In this document: piece after piece, positions 34,001-49,000 of the stretch
Layout: every line of letters starts with the position of its first letter
How positions within the stretch are numbered: position 1 is the first letter of the stretch
Source of the DNA: Henricia sp. BOLD:AAB3569
Lineage: Eukaryota; Echinodermata; Asteroidea; Spinulosida; Echinasteridae
Direction of reading: 5' to 3'
Assembly: GCA_037783545.1 (NCBI GenBank)
Contig: JBBELK010000923.1
Location: 62,001-126,000 of the forward strand
Length of the DNA stretch: 64,000 nucleotides
Made by a program: the position numbers and the translations under genes
Notes under the pieces: model-generated
What the model was told of the DNA's origin: nothing
Seen by the model: only the letters and a program-made list of their open reading frames with translations
The model's database searches: none

Positions 34001-36358
34001 CTAACACTCTATATTGCGCACTTGTCCTAAAACAATTGACAGACTTTCGCCGGGAAATTGCAGAGAAATTTCAAAGTTTAGGAAAAAAAGGGGTTGGGGC
34101 TTCCTGGATGCTCCCGCAACCTGTGGCTGTCTGTACACACCTCTTTGGTGTACTCCTGATTCGTGCGCATGCTCAGTACTTCGGACTGTCGTAGATACGG
34201 CCCAGTTTGGGACGGATTTTGGTCAAAGTGTGGTCCAAACGTCGGCAAATTTGGAGGTCGAAAAATTTTCCGACGAACTTCAAATTTTGCATGCTCCTAA
34301 CACTCTATATTGCGCACTTGTCCTAAAAAATTGACAGACTTTCGCCGGGAAATTGCAGAGAAATTTCAAAGTTTAGGAAAAAAAGGGGTTGGGGCTTCCT
34401 GGATGCTCCCGCAACCTGTGGCTGTCTGTACACACCTCTTTGGTGTACTCCTGATTCGTGCGCATGCTCAGTACTTCGGACTGTCGTAGATACGGCCCAG
34501 TTTGGGACGGGATTTTGGTCAAAGTGTGGTCCAAACGTCGGCAAATTTGGAGGTCGAAAAATTTTCCAACGAACTTCAAATTGTGCATGCTCCTAACACT
34601 CTATATTGCGCACTTGTCCTAAAAAATTGACAGACTTTCGCCGGGAAATTGCAGAGAAATTTCAAGTTTAGGAAAAAAAGGGGTTGGGGCTTCCTGGATG
34701 CTCCCGCAACCTGTGGCTGTCTGTACACACCTCTTTGGTGTACTCCTGATTCGTGCGCATGCTCAGTACTTCGGACTGTCGTAGATACGGCCCAGTTTGG
34801 GACGGGATTTTGGTCAAAGTGTGGTCCAAACGTCGGCAAATTTGGAGGTCGAAAAATTTTCCGACGAACTTCAAATTTTGCATGCTCCTAACACTCTATA
34901 TTGCGCACTTGTCCTAAAAAATTGACAGACTTTCGCCGGGAAATTGCAGAGAAATTTCAAAGTTTAGGAAAAAAAGGGGTTGGGGCTTCCTGGATGCTCC
35001 CGCAACCTGTGGCTGTCTGTACACACCTCTTTGGTGTACTCCTGATTCGTGCGCATGCTCAGTACTTCGGACTGTCGTAGATACGGCCCAGTTTGGGACG
35101 GGATTTTGGTCAAAGTGTGGTCCAAACGTCGGCAAATTTGGAGGTCGAAAAATTTTCCGACGACTTCAAATTTTGCATGCTCCTAACACTCTATATTGCG
35201 CACTTGTCCTAAAAAATTGACAGACTTTCGCCGGGAAATTGCAGAGAAATTTCAAAGTTTAGGAAAAAAAGGGGTTGGGGCTTCCTGGATGCTCCCGCAA
35301 CCTGTGGCTGTCTGTACACACCTCTTTGGTGTACTCCTGATTCGTGCGCATGCTCAGTACTTCGGACTGTCGTAGATACGGCCCAGTTTGGGACGGGATT
35401 TTGGTCAAAGTGTGGTCCAAACGTCGGCAAATTTGGAGGTCGAAAAATTTTCCGACGAACTTCAAATTTTGCATGCTCCTAACACTCTATATTGCGCACT
35501 TGTCCTAAAAAATTGACAGACTTTCGCCGGGAAATTGCAGAGAAATTTCAAAGTTTAGGAAAAAAAGGGGTTGGGGCTTCCTGGATGCTCCCGCAACCTG
35601 TGGCTGTCTGTACACACCTCTTTGGTGTACTCCTGATTCGTGCGCATGCTCAGTACTTCGGACTGTCGTAGATACGGCCCAGTTTGGGACGGGATTTTGG
35701 TCAAAGTGTGGTCCAAACGTCGGCAAATTTGGAGGTCGAAAAATTTTCCGACGAACTTCAAATTTTGCATGCTCCTAACACTCTATATTGCGCACTTGTC
35801 CTAAAAAATTGACAGACTTTCGCCGGGAAATTGCAGAGAAATTTCAAAGTTTAGGAAAAAAAGGGGTTGGGGCTTCCTGGATGCTCCCGCAACCTGTGGC
35901 TGTCTGTACACACCTCTTTGGTGTACTCCTGATTCGTGCGCATGCTCAGTACTTCGGACTGTCGTAGATACGGCCCAGTTTGGGACGGGATTTTGGTCAA
36001 AGTGTGGTCCAAACGTCGGCAAATTTGGAGGTCGAAAAATTTTCCGACGAACTTCAAATTTTGCATGCTCCTAACACTCTATATTGCGCACTTGTCCTAA
36101 AAAATTGACAGACTTTCGCCGGGAAATTGCAGAGAAATTTCAAAGTTTAGGAAAAAAAGGGGTTGGGGCTTCCTGGATGCTCCCGAAACCTGTTGCTGTC
36201 TGTACACACCTCTTTGGTGTACTCCTGATTCGTGCGCATGCTCAGTACTTCGGACTGTCGTAGATACGGCCCAGTTTGGGAAGGGATTTTTGTCAAAGTG
36301 TGGTCCAAACGTCGGCAAATTTGGAGGTCGAAAAATTTTCCCACGAACTTCAAATTTT
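31027..36358 (+). repeat. Mixed satellite monomers with A8 tracts and private indels
   Basis: Monomers with an A8 tract before GGGG lie near 31411, 32300 and 33781, spaced 889 and 1481 bp. From 33.8 to 35.2 kb nearly every monomer has a private indel: AGTAGTACTT (3-bp gain, 33875), CCTAAAACAATTG (1-bp gain, 34027), GACGGATTTT (1-bp loss, 34211), TTTCAAGTTT (1-bp loss, 34660) and CCGACGACTTC (1-bp loss, 35158). The last monomer (36063) has several substitutions, including GGGAAGGGATTTTTGTC. No SINE or gene is present. Confidence 0.85.
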
Positions 36359-39300
36359 GCATGCTCCTAACACTCTATATTGCGCACTTGTCCTAAAAAA
36401 TTGAACGGACTTTCGCCGGGAAATTGCAGATAAATTTAAAAGTTTAGGAAAAAAAGGGGTTGGGGCTTCCTGGATGCTCCCGCAACCTGTGGCTGTCTGT
36501 ACACACCTCTTTGGTGTACTCCTGATTCGTGCGCATGCTCAGTACTTCGGACTGTCGTAGATACGGCCCAGTTTGGGACGGGATTTTGGTCAAAGTGTGG
36601 TCCAAACGTCGGCAAATTTGGAGGTCGAAAAATTTTCCGACGAACTTCAAATTTTGCATGCTCCTAACACTGTATATTGCGCACTTGTCCTAAAAAATTG
36701 ACAGACTTTCGCCGGGAAATTGCAGAGAAATTTCAAAGTTTAGGAAAAAAAGGGGTTGGGGCTTCCTGGATGCTCCCGCAACCTGTGGCTGTCTGTACAC
36801 ACCTCTTTGGTGTACTCCTGATTCGTGCGCATGCTCAGTACTTCGGACTGTCGTAGATACGGCCCACTTTGGGACGGGATTTTGGTCAAAGTGTGGTCCA
36901 AACGTCGGCAAATTTGGAGGTCGAAAAATTTTCCGACGAACTTCAAATTTTGCATGCTCCTAACACTCTATATTGCGCACTTGTCCTAACAAATTGACAG
37001 ACTTTCGCCGGGAAATTGCAGAGAAATTTCAAAGTTTAGGAAAAAAAGGGGTTGGGGCTTCCTGGATGCTCCCGCAACCTGTGGCTGTCTGTACACACCT
37101 CTTTGGTGTACTCCTGATTCGTGCGCATGCTCAGTACTTCGGACTGTCGTAGATACGGCCCAGTTTGGGACCGGATTTTGGTCAAAGTGTGGTCCAAACG
37201 TCGGCAAATTTGGAGGTCGAAAAATTTTCCGACGAACTTCAAATTTTGCATGCTCCTAACACTCTATATTGCGCACTTGTCCTAAAAAATTGACAGACTT
37301 TCGCCGGGAAATTGCAGATAAATTTAAAAGTTTAGGAAAAAAAGGGGTTGGGGCTTCCTGGATGCTCCCGCAACCTGTGGCTGTCTGTACACACCTCTTT
37401 GGTGTACTCCTGATTCGTGCGCATGCTCAGTACTTCGGACTGTCGTAGATACGGCCCAGTTTGGGACGGGATTTTGGTCAAAGTGTGGTCCAAACGTCGG
37501 CAAATTTGGAGGTCGAAAAATTTTCCGACGAACTTCAAATTTTGCATGCTCCTAACACTCTATATTGCGCACTTGTCCTAAAAAATTGACAGACTTTCGC
37601 CGGGAAATTGCAGAGAAATTTCAAAGTTTAGGAAAAAAAGGGGTTGGGGCTTCCTGGATGCTCCCGCAACCTGTGGCTGTCTGTACACACCTCTTTGGTG
37701 TACTCCTGATTCGTGCGCATGCTCAGTACTTCGGACTGTCGTAGATACGGCCCAGTTTGGGACGGGATTTTGGTCAAAGTGTGGTCCAAACGTCGGCAAA
37801 TTTGGAGGTCGAAAAATTTTCCCACGAACTTCAAATTTTGCATGCTCCTAACACTCTATATTGCGCACTTGTCCTAAAAAATTGAACGGACTTTCGCCGG
37901 GAAATTGCAGATAAATTTAAAAGTTTAGGAAAAAAGGGGTTGGGGCTTCCTGGATGCTCCCGCAACCTGTGGCTGTCTGTACACACCTCTTTGGTGTACT
38001 CCTGATTCGTGCGCATGCTCAGTACTTCGGACTGTCGTAGATACGGCCCAGTTTGGGACGGGATTTTGGTCAAAGTGTGGTCCAAACGTCGGCAAATTTG
38101 GAGGTCGAAAAATTTTCCGACGAACTTCAAATTTTGCATGCTCCTAACACTGTATATTGCGCACTTGTCCTAAAAAATTGACAGACTTTCGCCGGGAAAT
38201 TGCAGAGAAATTTCAAAGTTTAGGAAAAAAGGGGTTGGGGCTTCCTGGATGCTCCCGCAACCTGTGGCTGTCTGTACACACCTCTTTGGTGTACTCCTGA
38301 TTCGTGCGCATGCTCAGTACTTCGGACTGTCGTAGATACGGCCCAGTTTGGGACGGGATTTTGGTCAAAGTGTGGTCCAAACGTCGGCAAATTTGGAGGT
38401 CGAAAAATTTTCCGACGAACTTCAAATTTTGCATGCTCCTAACACTCTATATTGCGCACTTGTCCTAAAAAATTGACAGACTTTCGCCGGGAAATTGCAG
38501 AGAAATTTCAAAGTTTAGGAAAAAAAGGGGTTGGGGCTTCCTGGATGCTCCCGCAACCTGTGGCTGTCTGTACACACCTCTTTGGTGTACTCCTGATTCG
38601 TGCGCATGCTCAGTACTTCGGACTGTCGTAGATACGGCCCAGTTTGGGACGGGATTTTGGTCAAAGTGTGGTCCAAACGTCGGCAAATTTGGAGGTCGAA
38701 AAATTTTCCGACGAACTTCAAATTTTGCATGCTCCTAACACTCTATATTGCGCACTTGTCCTAAAAAAATGACAGACTTTCGCCGGAAAATTGCAGAGAA
38801 ATTTCAAAGTTTAGGAAAAAAGGGGTTGGGGCTTCCTGGATGCTCCCGTAACCTGTGGCTGTCTGTACACACCTCTTTGGTGTACTCCTGATTCGTGCGC
38901 ATGCTCAGTACTTCGGACTGTCGTAGATACGGCCCAGTTTGGGACGGGATTTCGTTCAAAGTGTGGTCCAAACGTCGGCAAATTTGGAGGTCGAAAAATT
39001 TTCCGACGAACTTCAAATTTTGCATGCTCCTAACACTCTATATTGCGCACTTGTCCTAAAAAATTGACAGACTTTCGCCGGGAAATTGCAGAGAAATTTC
39101 AAAGTTTAGGAAAAAAAGGGGTTGGGGCTTCCTGGATGCTCCCGCAACCTGTGGCTGTCTGTACACACCTCTTTGGTGTACTCCTGATTCGTGCGCATGC
39201 TCAGTACTTCGGACTGTCGTAGATACGGCCCAGTTTGGGACCGGATTTTGGTCAAAGTGTGGTCCAAACGTCGGCAAATTTGGAGGTCGAAAAATTTTCC

Positions 39301-40502
39301 GACGAACTTCAAATTTTGCATGCTCCTAACACTCTATATTGCGCACTTGTCCTAAAAAAATTGACAGACTTTCGCCGGGAAATTGCAGATAAATTTAAAA
39401 GTTTAGGAAAAAAAGGGGTTGGGGCTTCCTGGATGCTCCCGCAACCTGTGGCTGTCTGTACACACCTCTTTGGTGTACTCCTGATTCGTGCGCATGCTCA
39501 GTACTTCGGACTGTCGTAGATACGGCCCAGTTTGGGACGGGATTTTGGTCAAAGTGTGGTCCAAACGTCGGCAAATTTGGAGGTCGAAAAATTTTCCGAC
39601 GAACTTCAAATTTTGCATGCTCCTAACACTCTATATTGCGCACTTGTCCTAAAAAATTGACAGACTTTCGCCGGGAAATTGCAGAGAAATTTCAAAGTTT
39701 AGGAAAAAAAGGGGTTGGGGCTTCCTGGATGCTCCCGCAACCTGTGGCTGTCTGTACACACCTCTTTGGTGTACTCCTGATTCGTGCGCATGCTCAGTAC
39801 TTCGGACTGTCGTAGATACGGCCCAGTTTGGGACCGGATTTTGGTCAAAGTGTGGTCCAAACGTCGGCAAATTTGGAGGTCGAAAAATTTTCCGACGAAC
39901 TTCAAATTTTGCATGCTCCTAACACTCTATATTGCGCACTTGTCCTAAAAAATTGACAGACTTTCGCCGGGAAATTGCAGATAAATTTAAAAGTTTAGGA
40001 AAAAAAGGGGTTGGGGCTTCCTGGATGCTCCCGCAACCTGTGGCTGTCTGTACACACCTCTTTGGTGTACTCCTGATTCGTGCGCATGCTCAGTACTTCG
40101 GACTGTCGTAGATACGGCCCAGTTTGGGACGGGATTTTGGTCAAAGTGTGGTCCAAACGTCGGCAAATTTGGAGGTCGAAAAATTTTCCGACGAACTTCA
40201 AATTTTGCATGCTCCTAACACTCTATATTGCGCACTTGTCCTAAAAAATTGACAGACTTTCGCCGGGAAATTGCAGAGAAATTTCAAAGTTTAGGAAAAA
40301 AAGGGGTTGGGGCTTCCTGGATGCTCCCGAAACCTGTGGCTGTCTGTACACACCTCTTTGGTGTACTCCTGATTCGTGCGCATGCTCAGTACTTCGGACT
40401 GTCGTAGATACGGCCCAGTTTGGGACGGGATTTTGGTCAAAGTGTGGTCCAAACGTCGGCAAATTTGGAGGTCGAAAAATTTTCCCACGAACTTCAAATT
40501 TT

Positions 40503-40762
40503 GCATGCTCCTAACACTCTATATTGCGCACTTGTCCTAAAAAATTGAACGGACTTTCGCCGGGAAATTGCAGATAAATTTAAAAGTTTAGGAAAAAAGG
40601 GGTTGGGGCTTCCTGGATGCTCCCGCAACCTGTGGCTGTCTGTACACACCTCTTTGGTGTACTCCTGATACGGCCCAGTTTGGGACGGGATTTTGGTCAA
40701 AGTGTGGTCCAAACGTCGGCAAATTTGGAGGTCGAAAAATTTTCCGACGAACTTCAAATTTT
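40503..40762 (+). repeat. Truncated satellite monomer (260 bp, 36-bp deletion)
   Basis: A TTGAACGG-class monomer jumps from CTCCTGA to TACGGCCC at about 40667, losing 36 bp that contain the second GCATGCTC site and the preceding CGTGC. The three bases GAT are present at both deletion ends, so microhomology-mediated joining or slippage fits. No other monomer in the window shows this deletion, so it post-dates the local amplification. Confidence 0.93.
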
Positions 40763-43019
40763 GCATGCTCCTAACACTCTATATTGCGCACTTGTCCTAA
40801 AAAATTGACAGACTTTCGCCGGGAAATTGCAGAGAAATTTCAAAGTTTAGGAAAAAAAGGGGTTGGGGCTTCCTGGATGCTCCCGCAACCTGTGGCTGTC
40901 TGTACACACCTCTTTGGTGTACTCCTGATTCGTGCGCATGCTCAGTACTTCGGACTGTCGTAGATACGGCCCAGTTTGGGACCGGATTTTGGTCAAAGTG
41001 TGGTCCAAACGTCGGCAAATTTGGAGGTCGAAAAATTTTCCGACGAACTTCAAATTTTGCATGCTCCTAACACTCTATATTGCGCACTTGTCCTAAAAAA
41101 TTGACAGACTTTCGCCGGGAAATTGCAGATAAATTTAAAAGTTTAGGAAAAAAAGGGGTTGGGGCTTCCTGGATGCTCCCGCAACCTGTGGCTGTCTGTA
41201 CACACCTCTTTGGTGTACTCCTGATTCGTGCGCATGCTCAGTACTTCGGACTGTCGTAGATACGGCCCAGTTTGGGACGGGATTTTGGTCAAAGTGTGGT
41301 CCAAACGTCGGCAAATTTGGAGGTCGAAAAATTTTCCGACGAACTTCAAATTTTGCATGCTCCTAACACTCTATATTGCGCACTTGTCCTAAAAAATTGA
41401 CAGACTTTCGCCGGGAAATTGCAGAGAAATTTCAAAGTTTAGGAAAAAAAGGGGTTGGGGCTTTCTGGATGCTCCCGCAACCTGTGGCTGTCTGTACACA
41501 CCTCTTTGGTGTACTCCTGATCGTGCGCATGCTCAGTACTTCGGACTGTCGTAGATACGGCCCAGTTTGGGACGGGATTTTGGTCAAAGTGTGGTCCAAA
41601 CGTCGGCAAATTTGGAGGTCGAAAAATTTTCCCACGAACTTCAAATTTTGCATGCTCCTAACACTCTATATTGCGCACTTGTCCTAAAAAATTGAACGGA
41701 CTTTCGCCGGGAAATTGCAGATAAATTTAAAAGTTTAGGAAAAAAGGGGTTGGGGCTTCCTGGATGCTCCCGCAACCTGTGGCTGTCTGTACACACCTCT
41801 TTGGTGTACTCCTGATTCGTGCGCATGCTCAGTACTTCGGACTGTCGTAGATACGGCCCAGTTTGGGACGGGATTTTGGTCAAAGTGTGGTCCAAACGTC
41901 GGCAAATTTGGAGGTCGAAAAATTTTCCGACGAACTTCAAATTTTGCATGCTCTAACACTGTATATTGCGCACTTGTCCTAAAAAATTGACAGACTTTCG
42001 CCGGGAAATTGCAGAGAAATTTCAAAGTTTAGGAAAAAAGGGGTTGGGGCTTCCTGGATGCTCCCGCAACCTGTGGCTGTCTGTACACACCTCTTTGGTG
42101 TACTCCTGATTCGTGCGCATGCTCAGTACTTCGGACTGTCGTAGATACGGCCCAGTTTGGGACGGGATTTTGGTCAAAGTGTGGTCCAAACGTCGGCAAA
42201 TTTGGAGGTCGAAAAATTTTCCGACGAACTTCAAATTTTGCATGCTCTTAACACTGTATATTGCGCACTTGTCCTAAAAAATTGACAGACTTTCGCCGGG
42301 AAATTGCAGAGAAATTTCAAAGTTTAGGAAAAAAAGGGGTTGGGGCTTCCTGGATGCTCCCGCAACCTGTGGCTGTCTGTACACACCTCTTTGGTGTACT
42401 CCTGATTCGTGCGCATGCTCAGTACTTCGGACTGTCGTAGATACGGCCCAGTTTGGGACGGGATTTTGGTCAAAGTGTGGTCCAAACGTCGGCAAATTTG
42501 GAGGTCGAAAAATTTTCCGACGAACTTCAAATTTTGCATGCTCCTAACACTCTATATTGCGCACTTGTCCTAAAAAATTGACAGACTTTCGCCGGGAAAT
42601 TGCAGAGAAATCTCAAAGTTTAGGAAAAAAAGGGGTTGGGCTTCCTGGATGCTCCCGCAACCTGTGGCTGTCTGTACACACCTCTTTGGTGTACTCCTGA
42701 TTCGTGCGCATGCTCAGTACTTCGGACTGTCGTAGATACGGCCCAGTTTGGGACGGGATTTTGGTCAAAGTGTGGTCCAAACGTCGGCAAATTTGGAGGT
42801 CGAAAAATTTTCCGACGAACTTCAAATTTTGCATGCTCCTAACACTCTATATTGCGCACTTGTCCTAAAAAATTGACAGACTTTCGCCGGGAAATTGCAG
42901 AGAAATTTCAAAGTTTAGGAAAAAAAGGGGTTGGGGCTTCCTGGATGCTCCCGCAACCTGTGGCTGTCTGTACACACCTCTTTGGTGTACTCCTGATTCG
43001 TGCGCATGCTCAGTACTTC

Positions 43020-46000
43020 GGACTGTCGTAGATACGGCCCAGTTTGGGACCGGATTTTGGTCAAAGTGTGGTCCAAACGTCGGCAAATTTGGAGGTCGAA
43101 AAATTTTCCGACGAACTTCAAATTTTGCATGCTCCTAACACTCTATATTGCGCACTTGTCCTAAAAAATTGACAGACTTTCGCCGGGAAATTGCAGATAA
43201 ATTTAAAAGTTTAGGAAAAAAAGGGGTTGGGGCTTCCTGGATGCTCCCGCAACCTGTGGCTGTCTGTACACACCTCTTTGGTGTACTCCTGATTCGTGCG
43301 CATGCTCAGTACTTCGGACTGTCGTAGATACGGCCCAGTTTGGGACGGGATTTTGGTCAAAGTGTGGTCCAAACGTCGGCAAATTTGGAGGTCGAAAAAT
43401 TTTCCGACGAACTTCAAATTTTGCATGCTCCTAACACTCTATATTGCGCACTTGTCCTAAAAAATTGACAGACTTTCGCCGGGAAATTGCAGAGAAATTT
43501 CAAAGTTTAGGAAAAAAAGGGGTTGGGGCTTCCTGGATGCTCCCGCAACCTGTGGCTGTCTGTACACACCTCTTTGGTGTACTCCTGATTCGTGCGCATG
43601 CTCAGTACTTCGGACTGTCGTAGATACGGCCCAGTTTGGGACGGGATTTTGGTCAAAGTGTGGTCCAAACGTCGGCAAATTTGGAGGTCGAAAAATTTTC
43701 CCACGAACTTCAAATTTTGCATGCTCCTAACACTCTATATTGCGCACTTGTCCTAAAAAATTGAACGGACTTTCGCCGGGAAATTGCAGATAAATTTAAA
43801 AGTTTAGGAAAAAAGGGGTTGGGGCTTCCTGGATGCTCCCGCAACCTGTGGCTGTCTGTACACACCTCTTTGGTGTACTCCTGATTCGTGCGCATGCTCA
43901 GTACTTCGGACTGTCGTAGATACGGCCCAGTTTGGGACGGGATTTTGGTCAAAGTGTGGTCCAAACGTCGGCAAATTTGGAGGTCGAAAAATTTTCCGAC
44001 GAACTTCAAATTTTGCATGCTCCTAACACTGTATATTGCGCACTTGTCCTAAAAAATTGACAGACTTTCGCCGGGAAATTGCAGAGAAATTTCAAAGTTT
44101 AGGAAAAAAAGGGGTTGGGGCTTCCTGGATGCTCCCGCAACCTGTGGCTGTCTGTACACACCTCTTTGGTGTACTCCTGATTCGTGCGCATGCTCAGTAC
44201 TTCGGACTGTCGTAGATACGGCCCAGTTTGGGACGGGATTTTGGTCAAAGTGTGGTCCAAACGTCGGCAAATTTGGAGGTCGAAAAATTTTCCGACGAAC
44301 TTCAAATTTTGCATGCTCCTAACACTCTATATTGCGCACTTGTCCTAAAAAATTGACAGACTTTCGCCGGGAAATTGCAGAGAAATTTCAAAGTTTAGGA
44401 AAAAAAGGGGTTGGGGCTTCCTGGATGCTCCCGCAACCTGTGGCTGTCTGTACACACCTCTTTGGTGTACTCCTGATTCGTGCGCATGCTCAGTACTTCG
44501 GACTGTCGTAGATACGGCCCAGTTTGGGACGGGATTTTGGTCAAAGTGTGGTCCAAACGTCGGCAAATTTGGAGGTCGAAAAATTTTCCGACGAACTTCA
44601 AATTTTGCATGCTCCTAACACTCTATATTGCGCACTTGTCCTAAAAAAATGACAGACTTTCGCCGGAAAATTGCAGAGAAATTTCAAAGTTTAGGAAAAA
44701 AGGGGTTGGGGCTTCCTGGATGCTCCCGTAACCTGTGGCTGTCTGTACACACCTCTTTGGTGTACTCCTGATTCGTGCGCATGCTCAGTACTTCGGACTG
44801 TCGTAGATACGGCCCAGTTTGGGACCGGATTTTGGTCAAAGTGTGGTCCAAACGTCGGCAAATTTGGAGGTCGAAAAATTTTCCGACGAACTTCAAATTT
44901 TGCATGCTCCTAACACTCTATATTGCGCACTTGTCCTAAAAAATTGACAGACTTTCGCCGGGAAATTGCAGATAAATTTAAAAGTTTAGGAAAAAAAGGG
45001 GTTGGGGCTTCCTGGATGCTCCCGCAACCTGTGGCTGTCTGTACACACCTCTTTGGTGTACTCCTGATTCGTGCGCATGCTCAGTACTTCGGACTGTCGT
45101 AGATACGGCCCAGTTTGGGACGGGATTTTGGTCAAAGTGTGGTCCAAACGTCGGCAAATTTGGAGGTCGAACAATTTTCCGACGAACTTCAAATTTTGCA
45201 TGCTCCTAACACTCTATATTGCGCACTTGTCCTAAAAAATTGACAGACTTTCGCCGGGAAATTGCAGAGAAATTTCAAAGTTTAGGAAAAAAAGGGGTTG
45301 GGGCTTCCTGGATGCTCCCGCAACCTGTGGCTGTCTGTACACACCTCTTTGGTGTACTCCTGATTCGTGCGCATGCTCAGTACTTCGGACTGTCGTAGAT
45401 ACGGCCCAGTTTGGGACCGGATTTTGGTCAAAGTGTGGTCCAAACGTCGGCAAATTTGGAGGTCGAAAATTTTCCGACGAACTTCAAATTTTGCATGCTC
45501 CTAACACTCTATATTGCGCACTTGTCCTAAAAAATTGACAGACTTTCGCCGGGAAATTGCAGATAAATTTAAAAGTTTAGGAAAAAAAGGGGTTGGGGCT
45601 TCCTGGATGCTCCCGCAACCTGTGGCTGTCTGTACACACCTCTTTGGTGTACTCCTGATTCGTGCGCATGCTCAGTACTTCGGACTGTCGTAGATACGGC
45701 CCAGTTTGGGACGGGATTTTGGTCAAAGTGTGGTCCAAACGTCGGCAAATTTGGAGGTCGAAAAATTTTCCGACGAACTTCAAATTTTGCATGCTCCTAA
45801 CACTCTGTATTGCGCACTTGTCCTAAAAAATTGACAGACTTTCGCCGGGAAATTGCAGAGAAATTTCAAAGTTTAGGAAAAAAAGGGGTTGGGGCTTCCT
45901 GGATGCTCCCGCAACCTGTGGCTGTCTGTACACACCTCTTTGGTGTACTCCTGATTCGTGCGCATGCTCAGTACTTCGGACTGTCGTAGATACGGCCCAG

Positions 46001-49000
46001 TTTGGGACGGGATTTTGGTCAAAGTGTGGTCCAAACGTCGGCAAATTTGGAGGTCGAAAAATTTTCCGACGAACTTCAAATTTTGCATGCTCCTAACACT
46101 CTATATTGCGCACTTGTCCTAAAAAATTGACAGACTTTCGCCGGGAAATTGCAGAGAAATTTCAAAGTTTAGGAAAAAAAGGGGTTGGGGCTTCCTGGAT
46201 GCTCCCGAAACCTGTGGCTGTCTGTACACACCTCTTTGGTGTACTCCTGATTCGTGCGCATGCTCAGTACTTCGGACTGTCGTAGATACGGCCCAGTTTG
46301 GGACGGGATTTTGGTCAAAGTGTGGTCCAAACGTCGGCAAATTTGGAGGTCGAAAAATTTTCCCACGAACTTCAAATTTTGCATGCTCCTAACACTCTAT
46401 ATTGCGCACTTGTCCTAAAAAATTGAACGGACTTTCGCCGGGAAATTGCAGATAAATTTAAAAGTTTAGGAAAAAAGGGGTTGGGGCTTCCTGGATGCTC
46501 CCGCAACCTGTGGCTGTCTGTACACACCTCTTTGGTGTACTCCTGATTCGTGCGCATGCTCAGTACTTCGGACTGTCGTAGATACGGCCCAGTTTGGGAC
46601 GGGATTTTGGTCAAAGTGTGGTCCAAACGTCGGCAAATTTGGAGGTCGAAAAATTTTCCGACGAACTTCAAATTTTGCATGCTCCTAACACTGTATATTG
46701 CGCACTTGTCCTAAAAAATTGACAGACTTTCGCCGGGAAATTGCAGAGAAATTTCAAAGTTTAGGAAAAAAAGGGGTTGGGGCTTCCTGGATGCTCCCGC
46801 AACCTGTGGCTGTCTGTACACACCTCTTTGGTGTACTCCTGATTCGTGCGCATGCTCAGTACTTCGGACTGTCGTAGATACGGCCCAGTTTGGGACGGGA
46901 TTTTGGTCAAAGTGTGGTCCAAACGTCGGCAAATTTGGAGGTTGAAAAATTTTCCCACGAACTTCAAATTTTGCATGCTCCTAACACTCTATATTGCGCA
47001 CTTGTCCTAAAAAATTGAACGGACTTTCGCCGGGAAATTGCAGATAAATTTAAAAGTTTAGGAAAAAAGGGGTTGGGGCTTCCTGGATGCTCCCGCAACC
47101 TGTGGCTGTCTGTACACACCTCTTTGGTGTACTCCTGATTCGTGCGCATGCTCAGTACTTCGGACTGTCGTAGATACGGCCCAGTTTGGGACGGGATTTT
47201 GGTCAAAGTGTGGTCCAAACGTCGGCAAATTTGGAGGTCGAAAAATTTTCCGACGAACTTCAAATTTTGCATGCTCCTAACACTGTATATTGCGCACTTG
47301 TCCTAAAAAATTGACAGACTTTCGCCGGGAAATTGCAGAGAAATTTCAAAGTTTAGGAAAAAAAGGGGTTGGGGCTTCCTGGATGCTCCCGCAACCTGTG
47401 GCTGTCTGTACACACCTCTTTGGTGTACTCCTGATTCGTGCGCATGCTCAGTACTTCGGACTGTCGTAGATACGGCCCAGTTTGGGACGGGATTTTGGTC
47501 AAAGTGTGGTCCAAACGTCGGCAAATTTGGAGGTCGAAAAATTTTCCGACGAACTTCAAATTTTGCATGCTCCTAACACTCTATATTGCGCACTTGTCCT
47601 AACAAAATGACAGACTTTCGCCGGAAAATTGCAGAGAAATTTCAAAGTTTAGGAAAAAAGGGGTTGGGGCTTCCTGGATGCTCCCGTAACCTGTGGCTGT
47701 CTGTACACACCTCTTTGGTGTACTCCTGATTCGTGCGCATGCTCAGTACTTCGGACTGTCGTAGATACGGCCCAGTTTGGGACGGGATTTCGTTCAAAGT
47801 GTGGTCCAAACGTCGGCAAATTTGGAGGTCGAAAAATTTTCCGACGAACTTCAAATTTTGCATGCTCCTAACACTCTATATTGCGCACTTGTCCTAAAAA
47901 ATTGACAGACTTTCGCCGGGAAATTGCAGAGAAATTTCAAAGTTTAGGAAAAAAAGGGGTTGGGGCTTCCTGGATGCTCCCGCAACCTGTGGCTGTCTGT
48001 ACACACCTCTTTGGTGTACTCCTGATTCGTGCGCATGCTCAGTACTTCGGACTGTCGTAGATACGGCCCAGTTTGGGACCGGATTTTGGTCAAAGTGTGG
48101 TCCAAACGTCGGCAAATTTGGAGGTCGAAAAATTTTCCGACGAACTTCAAATTTTGCATGCTCCTAACACTCTATATTGCGCACTTGTCCTAAAAAATTG
48201 ACAGACTTTCGCCGGGAAATTGCAGAGAAATTTCAAAGTTTAGGAAAAAAAGGGGTTGGGGCTTCCTGGATGCTCCCGCAACCTGTGGCTGTCTGTACAC
48301 ACCTCTTTGGTGTACTCCTGATTCGTGCGCATGCTCAGTACTTCGGACTGTCGTAGATACGGCCCAGTTTGGGACCGGATTTTGGTCAAAGTGTGGTCCA
48401 AACGTCGGCAAATTTGGAGGTCGAAAAATTTTCCGACGAACTTCAAATTTTGCATGCTCCTAACACTCTATATTGCGCACTTGTCCTAAAAAATTGACAG
48501 ACTTTCGCCGGGAAATTGCAGATAAATTTAAAAGTTTAGGAAAAAAAGGGGTTGGGGCTTCCTGGATGCTCCCGCAACCTGTGGCTGTCTGTACACACCT
48601 CTTTGGTGTACTCCTGATTCGTGCGCATGCTCAGTACTTCGGACTGTCGTAGATACGGCCCAGTTTGGGACGGGATTTTGGTCAAAGTGTGGTCCAAACG
48701 TCGGCAAATTTGGAGGTCGAAAAATTTTCCGACGAACTTCAAATTTTGCATGCTCCTAACACTCTATATTGCGCACTTGTCCTAAACAATTGACAGACTT
48801 TCGCCGGGAAATTGCAGAGAAATTTCAAAGTTTAGGAAAAAAAGGGGTTGGGGCTTCCTGGATGCTCCCGCAACCTGTGGCTGTCTGTACACACCTCTTT
48901 GGTGTACTCCTGATTCGTGCGCATGCTCAGTACTTCGGACTGTCGTAGATACGGCCCAGTTTGGGACGGGATTTTGGTCAAAGTGTGGTCCAAACGTCGG

